Both the position numbers and the translations under genes were made by a program. A model generated the notes under the pieces. The model saw nothing but the letters and a program-made list of their open reading frames with translations, searched no databases and had not been told where the DNA came from. Positions 16,614 through 25,595 of a stretch of DNA of 64,000 bases are shown here, piece after piece. The number at the start of each line of letters is the position of its first letter. The first letter of the stretch is position 1. This stretch comes from Bacillota bacterium (GTDB lineage: Bacteria; Bacillota; Clostridia; Lachnospirales; Lachnospiraceae): NCBI GenBank assembly GCA_023415635.1, contig JAEZJV010000068.1, positions 62,001 through 126,000 on the forward strand, given 5' to 3'.

Positions 16614-18382
16614 TAGGCTTCCTCCTCCTTCTTCCGAATCAGCTCATTAATGTCCTGCTGAAGACTCTTAAGAATCTCCTGACATTCTGTATCAAGCCGT
16701 TCCTTGGTTACATATTTAAAACGTCCGATGCGTTCTCTTATTGGCAGCTTTACCAGCTCCTCTATGGAAACCTTCTTATCTAATGCTGTCAGTGAAATAT
16801 CATAATATTGAAGCACCAGATCCATCATCAGGTACTGCTTGTTCAGATCGGTATAGGTATCCACCTCATGGAAGGCATCCTGATGCAGGAAGTCCTCTCG
16901 GATGGATCTGGCTGCTTCCAGCTTAAGCCGGTCAGGAGCAGACAGTGCATCCATACCAACGAGCTTCACGATTTCATCGAGCTCCGCTTCATCATTCAAT
17001 ATTTTCATGATTCTTGCCCTCATGTCCATCCATTTTTCATTGACATTCGTGTTGAACCATTTATCAAGATTATATAAGGAATAGCTTGTCAGCCAGTTTA
17101 TCGCCGGGAAATGCCTTCTATAAGCCAGATTTGCATCCAGACCCCAGAATACCTTGACGATACGAAGGGTTGCCTGGGATACCGGCTCGGAGATATCACC
17201 GCCGGGTGGGGAAACAGCTCCGATTGCGGATAAGGTTCCCTCACGTCCTTCCTTACCAAGAGAAATAACTCGTCCTGCTCTTTCATAGAACTGTGCAAGA
17301 CGGCTTGAAAGGTAAGCAGGATAACCTTCTTCACCGGGCATCTCCTCAAGACGTCCACTCATTTCACGAAGTGCCTCAGCCCAACGGGAGGTGGAGTCAG
17401 CCATCAAAGCTACCGAATAGCCCATATCACGGAAGTATTCCGCAATTGTAATACCCACGTAGATGGATGCCTCACGGGCAGCCACTGGCATATCTGAGGT
17501 ATTAGCAATCAATACGGTACGCTCCATCAGTGATTTACCGGTTTTAGGATCCTTTAATTCCGGAAATTCATTTAAAACATCGGTCATCTCGTTACCGCGT
17601 TCCCCACAGCCGATATATACCACGATATCTGCCTCAGCCCATTTCGCCAGCTGATGCTGAACTACAGTTTTACCGCTTCCGAAGGGTCCGGGAACTGCAG
17701 CAACACCACCCTTTGCAATCGGGAACAGGGTATCAATAACACGCTGTCCGGTAACCAGAGGCTTATCCGGTGACAGCTTCTGCTTATAAGGTCTTCCGAT
17801 CCGTACAGGCCATTTCTGCATCAGGGTAATAGTTTCCTTTGTCCCGTCAGCTTTCTTAAGTACCGCGATGGTATCCGTAACCGTAAAATCCCCCTCGCTG
17901 ATTGCTTCCAGGGTACCCTGCATTCCGTAAGGCAGCATGATTTTCTGAATTACGATTTCTGTCTCCTGTACTGTACCGAGAATATCACCTGCTTCAACCT
18001 GCTCTCCAATCTTCCTGGATGGTACGAAGTGCCATTTCTTATCTCTGTTTAAGGAAGGGATCTCCACTCCTCTTTTTAAGTTTGTACCGGTCGCTTCCAT
18101 GATATCTACCAGGGGGCGCTGGATACCATCAAAAATACTGCTGATGAGTCCGGGTCCTAACTCTACGCTAAGCGGTGCACCGGTAGATTCTACAGGTTCT
18201 CCGGGTCCCAGGCCTGAGGTTTCCTCATAAACCTGTATGGAGGCCTGATCACCATGGATTTCTATAATCTCACCGATCAGACGCTGATCACTGACACGTA
18301 CAACGTCAAACATGTTGGCATCGCGCATACCTTCAGCGACTACCAACGGACCGGCAACTTTTTTAATCGTGCCTTTACTCAT
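16613..18382 (-). CDS. ntpA: V-type ATPase catalytic subunit A (operon 1)
   Basis: About 589-residue catalytic subunit that hydrolyses or makes ATP in V1. P-loop GPFGSGKT at about residues 232-239, followed by GCGERGNEM with the catalytic Glu region, and SRWAEALREMSGRLEEMPGEEGYPAYL. The family's non-homologous insertion (about 110-190) is present. Start at 18382 (MSKGTIKK) has GGAG 8 nt upstream; the first in-frame ATG at 18391 does not. The P-loop differs from the operon 2 A subunit (GGFGTGKT). Confidence 0.97.
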   Translation of the reverse strand: MSKGTIKKVAGPLVVAEGMRDANMFDVVRVSDQRLIGEIIEIHGDQASIQVYEETSGLGPGEPVESTGAPLSVELGPGLISSIFDGIQRPLVDIMEATGTNLKRGVEIPSLNRDKKWHFVPSRKIGEQVEAGDILGTVQETEIVIQKIMLPYGMQGTLEAISEGDFTVTDTIAVLKKADGTKETITLMQKWPVRIGRPYKQKLSPDKPLVTGQRVIDTLFPIAKGGVAAVPGPFGSGKTVVQHQLAKWAEADIVVYIGCGERGNEMTDVLNEFPELKDPKTGKSLMERTVLIANTSDMPVAAREASIYVGITIAEYFRDMGYSVALMADSTSRWAEALREMSGRLEEMPGEEGYPAYLSSRLAQFYERAGRVISLGKEGREGTLSAIGAVSPPGGDISEPVSQATLRIVKVFWGLDANLAYRRHFPAINWLTSYSLYNLDKWFNTNVNEKWMDMRARIMKILNDEAELDEIVKLVGMDALSAPDRLKLEAARSIREDFLHQDAFHEVDTYTDLNKQYLMMDLVLQYYDISLTALDKKVSIEELVKLPIRERIGRFKYVTKERLDTECQEILKSLQQDINELIRKKEEEA

Positions 18383-18437
18383 AATTAACACTCCATTCTG
18401 CCGTTACCACCTTAATCAGTAACGGCACAAATTGATT

Positions 18438-18755
18438 TTAGTTATTGAATATAATATCTGAGCCTACTGCGCGCTCCACGGATTTTTTTACATATTGCAT
18501 ACCTTTGCCAGTATTTCCCGATACACCTGGAATTGGTATAATTGCCGGAAGATAATCTACGATATAACGTTCAATTTCTGTCTCCAGCTGTGCCTGCAGG
18601 CTTTCTGTAATATAGATTACAGCATAAGTTCCTTCTGCAAGAGTTTTCAGAAGTCTGGCAGCTTCCTCCTTCTCCTCTACGGGATACGTATCCAGTCCGA
18701 GTGCAGCAAATCCATAGATACTGTCGCGATCGCCAAGTACTGCTACCTTATACAT
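18438..18755 (-). CDS. ntpG: V-type ATPase subunit F (operon 1)
   Basis: 105-residue rotor-associated subunit (called NtpG in Enterococcus hirae, F elsewhere). It begins MYKVAVLGDRDSIYGF and has the ITESLQAQLE and LPAIIPIPG segments of the family. It overlaps the end of subunit C by 8 bp, so it is translated from within the C transcript. Binds subunit D on the central axle. Confidence 0.93.
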   Translation of the reverse strand: MYKVAVLGDRDSIYGFAALGLDTYPVEEKEEAARLLKTLAEGTYAVIYITESLQAQLETEIERYIVDYLPAIIPIPGVSGNTGKGMQYVKKSVERAVGSDIIFNN

Positions 18756-19716
18756 ACATTTCCCTCAGCCTTTCCCGGATCTTTTGATCCGCAATGTCAT
18801 TCCTTTTCCCGGACAATATAATCCTGACCGTTTTGATCTCATTTTCCCGAGCAATGATATAAGCTGCCAGCGGTGATATCGTAAAAGGGTTATATTTCTG
18901 AGGCTGAATATATTTCATGATAAGATTGTCACTCCAGCGTTCAAATGCTGATGGGGACTCCTTGATTGCCGTGATGGCATCCTCATATGCCGTAACAGAA
19001 AGATAATTATAGATTGCATCCATCCCTTGCAGGGTAGAATCAATCAGCTTTTGTTTATCCAGACTGTCACATTCCGCTATCGCTCTTTCCAGAAACATTT
19101 TGCTTTTTTTGGTCTTACAGCCACGGATGGCTATATTAATATTGGCTACAGCAACCTTCAACTCAGCATATTTTTCGAATAATTCATTGCCGGTCTCCTT
19201 CCCCTTACGGAGTGTCGTTTCTAAGGCTGCCTTATCAATTATGACATCACATAAACCACTGTCACCGGTACGCATCTGTACCTCATAGGCTTCTGCGGCA
19301 CATACTCTCATCGCTTCGGGTAACAAAGAAAAATTGTGTTCCTTCACCGACTGAATAATAGTATCAATGGCTATGGTACCTTGTTCAATATAGATACCAC
19401 CAAAAGCTTCATTTGTATATACCTGCTTTATAGCCGCTTTCAGGTTATGGAAATCATTCCCGTACAAAAAGGTATTGAATACAGATAGGTCTTCCACTAA
19501 CTCAGCCATCAGACTCCAGGTTTTTTCACGTTCCATTTCCAAAATCCGATCAGCGTTCTCTTCTCCTGTTCTTCCCCAACCTTTATCCGAAAGTAGCCTC
19601 AAACATTCCGCTTCGGTCTTGCAATTCATTAATTGCTCCAAATCTGCTTTAGTGAGCAGCGACAGTTCCTTTGACCGGATACGGGCTACCGCGTATAAAT
19701 ACAGATTATCAGCCAT
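18748..19716 (-). CDS. ntpC: V-type ATPase subunit C (operon 1)
   Basis: 322-residue funnel-shaped subunit (the AhaC/NtpC type, homologous to eukaryotic d) that joins the rotor axle to the membrane K ring. All-helical, with the YLYAVARIRSKE N-terminus and the conserved C-terminal NPFTISPLAAYIIARENEIKTVRIILSGK signature seen in pieces. Sits between E and F in the operon; the ribosome binding site before 19716 is GAGG. Confidence 0.93.
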   Translation of the reverse strand: MADNLYLYAVARIRSKELSLLTKADLEQLMNCKTEAECLRLLSDKGWGRTGEENADRILEMEREKTWSLMAELVEDLSVFNTFLYGNDFHNLKAAIKQVYTNEAFGGIYIEQGTIAIDTIIQSVKEHNFSLLPEAMRVCAAEAYEVQMRTGDSGLCDVIIDKAALETTLRKGKETGNELFEKYAELKVAVANINIAIRGCKTKKSKMFLERAIAECDSLDKQKLIDSTLQGMDAIYNYLSVTAYEDAITAIKESPSAFERWSDNLIMKYIQPQKYNPFTISPLAAYIIARENEIKTVRIILSGKRNDIADQKIRERLREMYV

Positions 19717-19738
19717 GTTTTCACCTCATTTCGGTTAT

Positions 19739-20335
19739 TTAGTCGAACAGTAAGGCATTCACCTTATCCTGAAGATTATCTCTTCCTTCCGCGAACAATG
19801 CGTCAAAAGAACAATTTTCTTCAACATCACCATATATCAGAAGAAACCCGCCCTCAAAGGAAAGTGCTTCTTCTTCAATGCTTAAGGAAGCTTCTTGTTT
19901 TTGTGACAGAGCTTCACGTAATCTCTCAGGAAAGTCCTTGGTTAATCGCTTCCTATCTGTTTCAGGAAAAAGCAGCCTTCCCTTCCTATTATGCGCATAC
20001 TTTTTCACCATGGCAAGTATGATATCCGTATATTCGGCATCCGATAATTCAGCCAGACGATTTCTGGCCTTCCCGATGATCCCGTTAATAATAGTTTGCT
20101 TGGTATCTAATAGAAGTTTTCGTTCCAGTAATGCAGCTGCAGATTCTGCACGGCTTATGACATCTTTTACATCAGCTTCAGACTTTTCAGCAATTATCGC
20201 TGATTTTAGTTCCGCCTCTTTATTTGCGGCAGCAAGAATTTCCGCTGCTTCCTGTTTAGCCTGAGAAATGATGGCATCTGCGCTAGCCTGGGCTTCCTCT
20301 TGAATTGTTTTCAAAATCTTCTCTAAACCAGTCAT
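19739..20335 (-). CDS. ntpE: V-type ATPase subunit E (operon 1)
   Basis: 198-residue peripheral-stalk subunit: an Ala/Glu/Lys-rich N-terminal coiled coil (about 1-95) that pairs with subunit G, then a globular C-terminal domain that grips the A/B hexamer. Start at 20335 is preferred because GGGAG stands 8 nt upstream; the longer reading to 20371 runs into the end of subunit K. Tightly packed between K and C. Confidence 0.92.
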   Translation of the reverse strand: MTGLEKILKTIQEEAQASADAIISQAKQEAAEILAAANKEAELKSAIIAEKSEADVKDVISRAESAAALLERKLLLDTKQTIINGIIGKARNRLAELSDAEYTDIILAMVKKYAHNRKGRLLFPETDRKRLTKDFPERLREALSQKQEASLSIEEEALSFEGGFLLIYGDVEENCSFDALFAEGRDNLQDKVNALLFD

Positions 20336-20351
20336 AGCGTCTTCTCCCAAC

Positions 20352-20846
20352 TTAAATATTAATTCCGCCAACTCCGTTTACAGCAAGTATGGAAATAAGA
20401 AGTGCCAAAATCGCGTAGGTTTCAACCATAGCCGGGAAGATAATAGACTTACCGAAGGCTTCGGGCTTTTTCGCCAAAATACCCATACTTGCAATGGATG
20501 CCTTTGCCTGACTAACAGCAGAGGAATAACCAACAATCGCCATGGGAAGACATGCGGTAAAATACAGCATTCCCTTCGCTAAGGACAAATTAACTTCACC
20601 ACCAAAAATACCGATCTGTGATAGGGTAATGAATGCAATCAGCAGACCATAGATACCCTGTGTACCGGGTAACAGCTGAAGAATCAACACTTTACCGAAT
20701 TTAGAAGGGTCTTCTGTTACAATCCCCGCACCTGTCACACCCGCCATACCAACACCCTTTGCGGATCCTGCTCCTGCAAGTAAGGCAGAAGCTGCTGCTC
20801 CCAATAATGCAAACACAATACCAAAATCATTCCAATTATTTCCCAT
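20352..20846 (-). CDS. ntpK: V-type ATPase subunit K (operon 1), Na+-type
   Basis: 164-residue membrane ring subunit with four transmembrane helices in two hairpins, as in Enterococcus hirae NtpK. The residues that coordinate Na+ there (Leu61, Thr64, Gln65, Gln110, Glu139, with Tyr68 nearby) line up as Leu59, Thr62, Gln63, Gln113, Glu142 and Tyr66: LLPGTQGIYG in helix 2, SSAVSQAK in helix 3 and MVETYAIL in helix 4. Only the second hairpin carries the carboxylate. From known E. hirae structures I infer a Na+-translocating ring. Begins one base after the stop of subunit I. Confidence 0.95.
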   Translation of the reverse strand: MGNNWNDFGIVFALLGAAASALLAGAGSAKGVGMAGVTGAGIVTEDPSKFGKVLILQLLPGTQGIYGLLIAFITLSQIGIFGGEVNLSLAKGMLYFTACLPMAIVGYSSAVSQAKASIASMGILAKKPEAFGKSIIFPAMVETYAILALLISILAVNGVGGINI

Positions 20847-20847
20847 G

Positions 20848-22860
20848 TTATTTACTCTCCTTAACTTTGTAATATTTAGTATTCATATTAAATGGGTTAA
20901 ACGCACGACCTCCGCCCCCATAAAACTTTCCGAAAAATTCAACATACTGCAATCTGTTTGTATGAACATAGGCACCCAAGATATTGATGGCAAAATTGAT
21001 GGCATGCCCGGCTATCAGAATTATAATCATGAGTATCACACCTACGAATCCGTTTCCCACCATCCCCGCCATCTTATTAATAACGGAAGCAATAATACCG
21101 GAAGCCAATCCAAGAGCCAACAGACGGGAATAGGATAAAACATCACTTAAATACCCGGTAATACCATACAAGGCATAGGCACCCTTCAGAAATCTCTTGA
21201 TCGGATTTCTTGATTCTCTTCCGTTCGTTAATATTATTACTACTGACGAAAGTATAGCAAGCGCTGCTGAAACAGTAATCACTCCCTTGGGAAGCACAAA
21301 GGTTATACTCAGAATATTCTTAATCATATCAAGGGATACCAATAACAAGGTACAGCTAATGGTAAGCACAAACCAGGTAAGGGCATCATACACAATCGCC
21401 AGATAATCCCTCTGTTTTGCCAATTGATAAATCTTGATGGCAAGACCAGTAAGAATATGAATAATACCTAATATCATGGAGAAGCTGAGCATCTGCATCG
21501 GTCTGTTGACCGGAACAAACCACAGTGCCGGAATGACAGGAAGCTCTGTGACTCCAAAGAATTTTGCACCTATCACATCAATGATATCTCCAAAGTAGCT
21601 ACCAAACATAACACCCCAGAAGGTAGTGGATATTCCGCAGAATAGAAACATTTTCATTAAATTCCTGGTGGACTGTTCCATGGTAGCTTTACCCTTAATC
21701 AGACAAAATGCGCAGGCAATGATGATTAATAAACCATATCCACAGTCGGCAAGCATGATGCCGAATAGAAAATAGTAAAACAATCCCATAATAAAGGTAG
21801 GATCAGCTTCTCCTTTTCCGGGAAGACTGAAGCCCTCAACGACCCATTCCAAGGGTTCTGCAAATCCATTATTATTCAAAATTACAGGGATATCCTCGTC
21901 CTCACCCGGTTCCTCGAATTCTATCGCAGCTTCAAATCGAGCAGACAGTTCCTTTTCCAGACTCTCTGCTTCATTCTTAGAAATATAGCCTGAGATTAAG
22001 AATACATTCTTGGATTGCAGGAGTTTGCCGATGACATCATATTTATCATATCTCATCCTGTCATAATCCTGCAGGAAAAGAAGATCCTCTCTCACTGACG
22101 AGAGCTCTTTTATTTCGTCCTCGGCTTTTTTTATCTCATCTCTGTTCAGTTGGATCAGCTCTTCTATATCCTGCAGCTGCTCCGTAGGAGCTTTCTCTGA
22201 AGTTACGCTTGGATAAGAAAAATCCATTGCTCTTAACGCCTCAAACACACCTTCGGCATGCTTTTTGGTGCATAGGACAAAGACACAGGTCTGTTCCTTA
22301 GAGGAGCTGATAATATCCACATTAACTGGCATATACTTCGCTAATCGTTCATAGATTGTCTCCAAGGTAACTTCCATCGGAAAGGTTCCTATATAGCATC
22401 TGGTATATACCGTTTGAGCATTCTGTAATGGAATATCTAAAGCAGTCCAGGGTTTAAGCATTTCAGCCTGAACCTCAAGTTTTTGGATATCAGCATTACG
22501 CTCAATAATTTCTTTATTTAATGCTATAATCCGCCCTGCCGTTCGTACTGTTGGTTCATGCTTTTCTTTAAACGCATCATAATCCTCAATGGATACAAGC
22601 TTTCTGCCGCTCAGCATAGAAAGCAGGGATTTTTCAATCGGTGCGTATTTATCTAAAATCTCCACTGCATCCTTACATAATAAAGCGTTCTTCTCAAAAT
22701 TGGTTTTTGCATAGGAAGTATCGGTTTTATGAAAAATATTATCTTCCGATAAATTATCGCTGACTTCCACGACACCTCGGCGCTGAAGCATCTCCAGCAA
22801 GGGCTTACGGTCCTTCTTCAATGCATAAATATAGATACGCTGCATTTGCAGCATCGCCAT
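20848..22860 (-). CDS. ntpI: V-type ATPase subunit I (operon 1)
   Basis: 670-residue stator membrane subunit (the a-subunit homologue) that forms the ion half-channels against the K ring. N-terminal half is soluble coiled coil (about 1-330), C-terminal half has about seven membrane spans. The essential channel arginine is in SYSRLLALGLASG, at about residue 579, the motif seen in Na+-type NtpI proteins. The C-terminus GAYVHTNRLQYVEFFGKFY is typical. Follows G, precedes K with one base between. Confidence 0.95.
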   Translation of the reverse strand: MAMLQMQRIYIYALKKDRKPLLEMLQRRGVVEVSDNLSEDNIFHKTDTSYAKTNFEKNALLCKDAVEILDKYAPIEKSLLSMLSGRKLVSIEDYDAFKEKHEPTVRTAGRIIALNKEIIERNADIQKLEVQAEMLKPWTALDIPLQNAQTVYTRCYIGTFPMEVTLETIYERLAKYMPVNVDIISSSKEQTCVFVLCTKKHAEGVFEALRAMDFSYPSVTSEKAPTEQLQDIEELIQLNRDEIKKAEDEIKELSSVREDLLFLQDYDRMRYDKYDVIGKLLQSKNVFLISGYISKNEAESLEKELSARFEAAIEFEEPGEDEDIPVILNNNGFAEPLEWVVEGFSLPGKGEADPTFIMGLFYYFLFGIMLADCGYGLLIIIACAFCLIKGKATMEQSTRNLMKMFLFCGISTTFWGVMFGSYFGDIIDVIGAKFFGVTELPVIPALWFVPVNRPMQMLSFSMILGIIHILTGLAIKIYQLAKQRDYLAIVYDALTWFVLTISCTLLLVSLDMIKNILSITFVLPKGVITVSAALAILSSVVIILTNGRESRNPIKRFLKGAYALYGITGYLSDVLSYSRLLALGLASGIIASVINKMAGMVGNGFVGVILMIIILIAGHAINFAINILGAYVHTNRLQYVEFFGKFYGGGGRAFNPFNMNTKYYKVKESK

Positions 22861-22903
22861 TTCGAATACACCTCCTTCTGTTCACTAACATATATCATCC
22901 TAA

Positions 22904-23212
22904 TCATATAATATTCGAGAGGATTATGCTTATGGCGGCTTCCTCTTTATTTCCTGCAATTTCCTTCAATAAAGCCACTTCCTTTTCAGCCTTCTGTCGC
23001 GCTGCCTCAAAAAGCTCTTTTCCCTTTTCCTCAGCCAGTGCCAGCTTCTGTTCTGCCTTCTCAGTAGCCTGGCGGACAATGTTATTCACTAAATTATTTG
23101 CTTCCAGATGGGTGTCAGCAATAATAACCTCCTTTTTCTTGATTGCTTCTTTTTCCATTTCTGCAGCATTCATCTCCGCCTGCCGAACAGCTTGTACAGT
23201 TTCTTTTGCCAT
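22904..23212 (-). CDS. ntpF: V-type ATPase subunit G/H (operon 1), peripheral stalk
   Basis: 102-residue, almost entirely Ala/Glu/Lys coiled-coil protein, the right size and place (first gene of the operon) for the stalk partner of subunit E (NtpF or AhaH). Sequence alone is low-complexity, so the call depends on operon context. The start at 23212 has GGAGGTG upstream and lies about 36 nt after the start expected from the promoter at 23255-23283. Confidence 0.85.
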   Translation of the reverse strand: MAKETVQAVRQAEMNAAEMEKEAIKKKEVIIADTHLEANNLVNNIVRQATEKAEQKLALAEEKGKELFEAARQKAEKEVALLKEIAGNKEEAAISIILSNII

Positions 23213-23254
23213 TTATTCACCTCCAGTTGCTATATAATAAAATACAACAAAACT

Positions 23255-23283
23255 ATTATACCTAAAAAGAATATAATATTCAA
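23255..23283 (-). promoter_or_regulatory. Sigma-A-type promoter of V-ATPase operon 1
   Basis: On the minus strand TTGAAT (23278-23283) and TATAAT (23255-23260) are 17 bp apart. The predicted start near 23248 gives a short leader before subunit G. It lies downstream of the terminator at 23427-23499, so operon 1 is transcribed independently of the LacI gene. Confidence 0.7.
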
Positions 23284-23426
23284 TGATATAGTAGCTAATA
23301 ACGAATATTTTGTTACATCTTGTCAGTTATTATGTTGAAAACTTCTAAATCTTTCAGGAGATTTCCAGCCCTCTTATATTATGTACTTTATAATGAGAAT
23401 TCCAACAAAATATTATCCAATTATAT

Positions 23427-23499
23427 AAAAAAAGAAGCATCCTGCCATATCCTATAATAACCCGGGTACAGGCTGTCATAGGAAAAGGCAGGAAGCTTC
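23427..23499 (-). terminator. Strong rho-independent terminator
   Basis: On the minus strand a 13-bp stem with one mismatch (23434-23446 with 23487-23499), with a further CCTAT/ATAGG pairing inside, runs into seven Ts (23427-23433). It closes the lacI-type transcript and the putative RNA at 23500-23709. Confidence 0.85.
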
Positions 23500-23709
23500 T
23501 TCATCCACACTATTTTTGCCGATATTGCCAATCAATCGAACAACCGGTTCCGCTTAATTCATCTCCCCAGAATTCATAAACGAAATCGCTAAGTCCCTAC
23601 GTTCGGTCATACTAACAAGATAAACCTGTCTTTTTATATTTATAAAATACTCCCCAGCATCTTTAAATGAAATAGAACGGTTTATCCGTAGTCACATTTG
23701 CAATTACCA
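23500..23709 (-). ncRNA. Candidate structured non-coding RNA (raiA-type is one possibility)
   Basis: 210 bp between the LacI stop and a strong terminator hold no real ORF but look constrained. There is an exact 8-bp pairing GATAAACC (minus 23686-23679) with GGTTTATC (23626-23619), a run of short GC-bearing pairings, and two similar GGGGAG-centred segments: one near 23656 (GATGCTGGGGAG) and one near 23566 (TTCTGGGGAG). The layout (about 200 nt plus terminator, intergenic, clostridial) suggests a stand-alone RNA; I think of the raiA motif, but only from memory. It could also be just a long 3' UTR. Confidence 0.4.
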
Positions 23710-24726
23710 TCACTTAGTTTTCAGATCGCAGACTGATTGTCCGGGCAGGACTTTACCCTCAATTACCACTCTCTCAATAATTGATGCCTTCGGATTCTCT
23801 ATCAAGGCAATCAATTTTTCAGCAGCGCTTCTCCCCAGAGCACTGGTGTCTTGCTTTACGGTGGTGATTTTAGGGTCCAGCACCTGTGATAATGTTATTC
23901 CGTCATATCCTGCGATAGAGATATCATCCGGAATACGCAAGCCTCTTTCTTTAATTGCATTAATCCCCCCGATACAGGAAAAATCATCAGGGAAAATAAT
24001 ACAGGTTGGTCGATCCTTTAGTTCCAGGAGCTCCCTGGTTAATCTTGCTGTCGTATCAGGATCATGATAAACACCGCATCTTACATATTCGTCCGAAACT
24101 TCAATCCCCAATTCCCCAAGAGTTCGATAAAAACTCCCCACTCGATTCTGGGTTACAGAGGAATCAGCACCATGAATATATGCAATTTTTCTGTGCCCCA
24201 TATCATATACATAGGTAATCAGATCTCTGATTCCCTTTGCATTATCTGATATGATCGCTGTCCGGTTATTGTATACATGGTCAATTGTTACGACAGGAAG
24301 CTCTCCATGAATAAGCTCGGAAACCTGCGGATCAGTAAAATCAATGCAGGCAATTACTACTCCATCCACCCCTCGGTATTTGCTGTGTTCATAGTAGGAC
24401 ATATTCTTCTGTCCCGTATGCTTACTGATAAAAGTTATATCATAACCGTTTCTTTCCGCTTCCACCTTAAAGCTGTCCAAAACATTGGCAAAATATTCAT
24501 GGGTTAAGCCACTTTGTGCTTCATCCACAAATAGGACTCCAAGGTTATAGGTACGATGTGTCTTTAAGGCTCTTGCGGAGGAGTTCGGGAAGTAGCCCAT
24601 TTCTCTCGCAATTCTCTTAACATTTTCTTTGGTAGCCTCTGCTATATCTCTATGATCATTCAGTGCTTTACTTACGGTAGCTACCGATACTCCGCATTTT
24701 ATTGCTACATCTTTGATTGAAATCAT
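23710..24726 (-). CDS. LacI-family transcriptional regulator
   Basis: 338 residues. N-terminal helix-turn-helix (IKDVAIKCGVSVATVSKALN, about 3-22), hinge helix region near 50-60 (SSARAL), then a periplasmic-binding-protein-like ligand core to the C-terminus. Such cores usually bind sugars or nucleosides; the ligand here is unknown. It sits between two divergent V-ATPase operons and reads away from operon 2. Two near-identical operator-like sites flank its start and the operon 2 promoter (24764-24779, 24993-25008). Autoregulation plus control of operon 2 is inferred. Confidence 0.93.
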   Translation of the reverse strand: MISIKDVAIKCGVSVATVSKALNDHRDIAEATKENVKRIAREMGYFPNSSARALKTHRTYNLGVLFVDEAQSGLTHEYFANVLDSFKVEAERNGYDITFISKHTGQKNMSYYEHSKYRGVDGVVIACIDFTDPQVSELIHGELPVVTIDHVYNNRTAIISDNAKGIRDLITYVYDMGHRKIAYIHGADSSVTQNRVGSFYRTLGELGIEVSDEYVRCGVYHDPDTTARLTRELLELKDRPTCIIFPDDFSCIGGINAIKERGLRIPDDISIAGYDGITLSQVLDPKITTVKQDTSALGRSAAEKLIALIENPKASIIERVVIEGKVLPGQSVCDLKTK

Positions 24727-24763
24727 TATAAACTCCTAGAAATATAAATATGTCCTTCTAATA

Positions 24764-24779
24764 TACTTAATCGTTTTCT
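24764..24779. promoter_or_regulatory. Operator-like site 1 (LacI type)
   Basis: TACTTAATCGTTTTCT, 38 bp upstream of the LacI start codon, fits the AANCGNTT core of LacI-family operators and matches site 2 at 15 of 16 positions. Position suggests autorepression. Confidence 0.5.
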
Positions 24780-24992
24780 ATTACACTGATTCAACACTTT
24801 GACTAAAATTTAAATATATATATTCTATTTCTATCTATTTTATAAATATTGTCCTGATATAATCAAATACTAATTCTTAATTTTTATGTACAATTTCACT
24901 ATTATACAGAATTTGTACACTCAACTGTCACTTTCTATCTTAATCCTTTTCGGAAACTAATGCAAGCTTTTTTTCTAAATTTCATTTTATTT

Positions 24993-25008
24993 TACTTAAA
25001 CGTTTTCT
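24993..25008. promoter_or_regulatory. Operator-like site 2 (LacI type)
   Basis: TACTTAAACGTTTTCT, with a symmetric AAACGTTT core, 229 bp from site 1 and about 130 bp before the first gene of V-ATPase operon 2. Could pair with site 1 in a repression loop; inferred. Confidence 0.5.
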
Positions 25009-25139
25009 GTACTGTTTATAGAAATATTGGCTAATTATTTCAGAGTTTTTTTAATAAATTGTACGATTTCGCTATTGCATTTCATAAAAAACGATGTATG
25101 ATTATGCTATATCAATTGTCGATTGTTAGGAGGTACGGA

Positions 25140-25451
25140 ATGGAGAAGGTCATAAGTTTATTATTTGACATAGAGAAAAAAGCTAATCAGATAATAGAGC
25201 GGGCTAACCTTGAGAAGAATGATTTATTTGAAGAAAACCAGATAGAAATCAAAGCTATGGAAGACAAGATAGCCGAAGATATTAATAGTAAGATAAGCTT
25301 GCTGATCGCTCAGGCCGATAAAGAAATCGAACAGGAAAAACAGCAGTTGATTGAAAATAGCGAAAAGCAGCTACATCACCTGGAGGAACATTACCTTATA
25401 AACCATGACAGTCTAGTCAATAAAGTATTTCAGGGTATTATTCTGAAATAG
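25140..25451 (+). CDS. V-type ATPase subunit G/H-like stalk protein (operon 2)
   Basis: 103-residue coiled-coil protein rich in Glu, Lys and Ile. As the first gene of operon 2 it corresponds in size and position to subunit G/H of operon 1, though the sequences are hardly alike. The ATG at 25140 has AGGAGG 7 nt upstream; an in-frame reading from 25059 has none and overlaps the promoter. Identified by context and composition. Confidence 0.75.
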   Translation: MEKVISLLFDIEKKANQIIERANLEKNDLFEENQIEIKAMEDKIAEDINSKISLLIAQADKEIEQEKQQLIENSEKQLHHLEEHYLINHDSLVNKVFQGIILK

Positions 25452-25595
25452 CCTCCTCTTAATATATAAAAACTAAATATTCTATCGATATTGAATAACA
25501 TTGCTATGACGGGAGCAAATAACACTTTCGCTCTCAGGGTATGTACCTGTGGCATCCTCAGTGCATACTTATTATAGGTAATAAGGAGGGTTCAC

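Larger units (their letters stand above)
24727..25139. other. Divergent regulatory region between lacI-type gene and V-ATPase operon 2
   Basis: 413 bp, very AT-rich, no gene. It contains the two operator-like sites listed separately and a candidate operon 2 promoter on the plus strand: TTGCAT (25075-25080), 16 bp, TATGAT (25097-25102), about 30 bp before the AGGAGG of the first gene. Confidence 0.5.
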
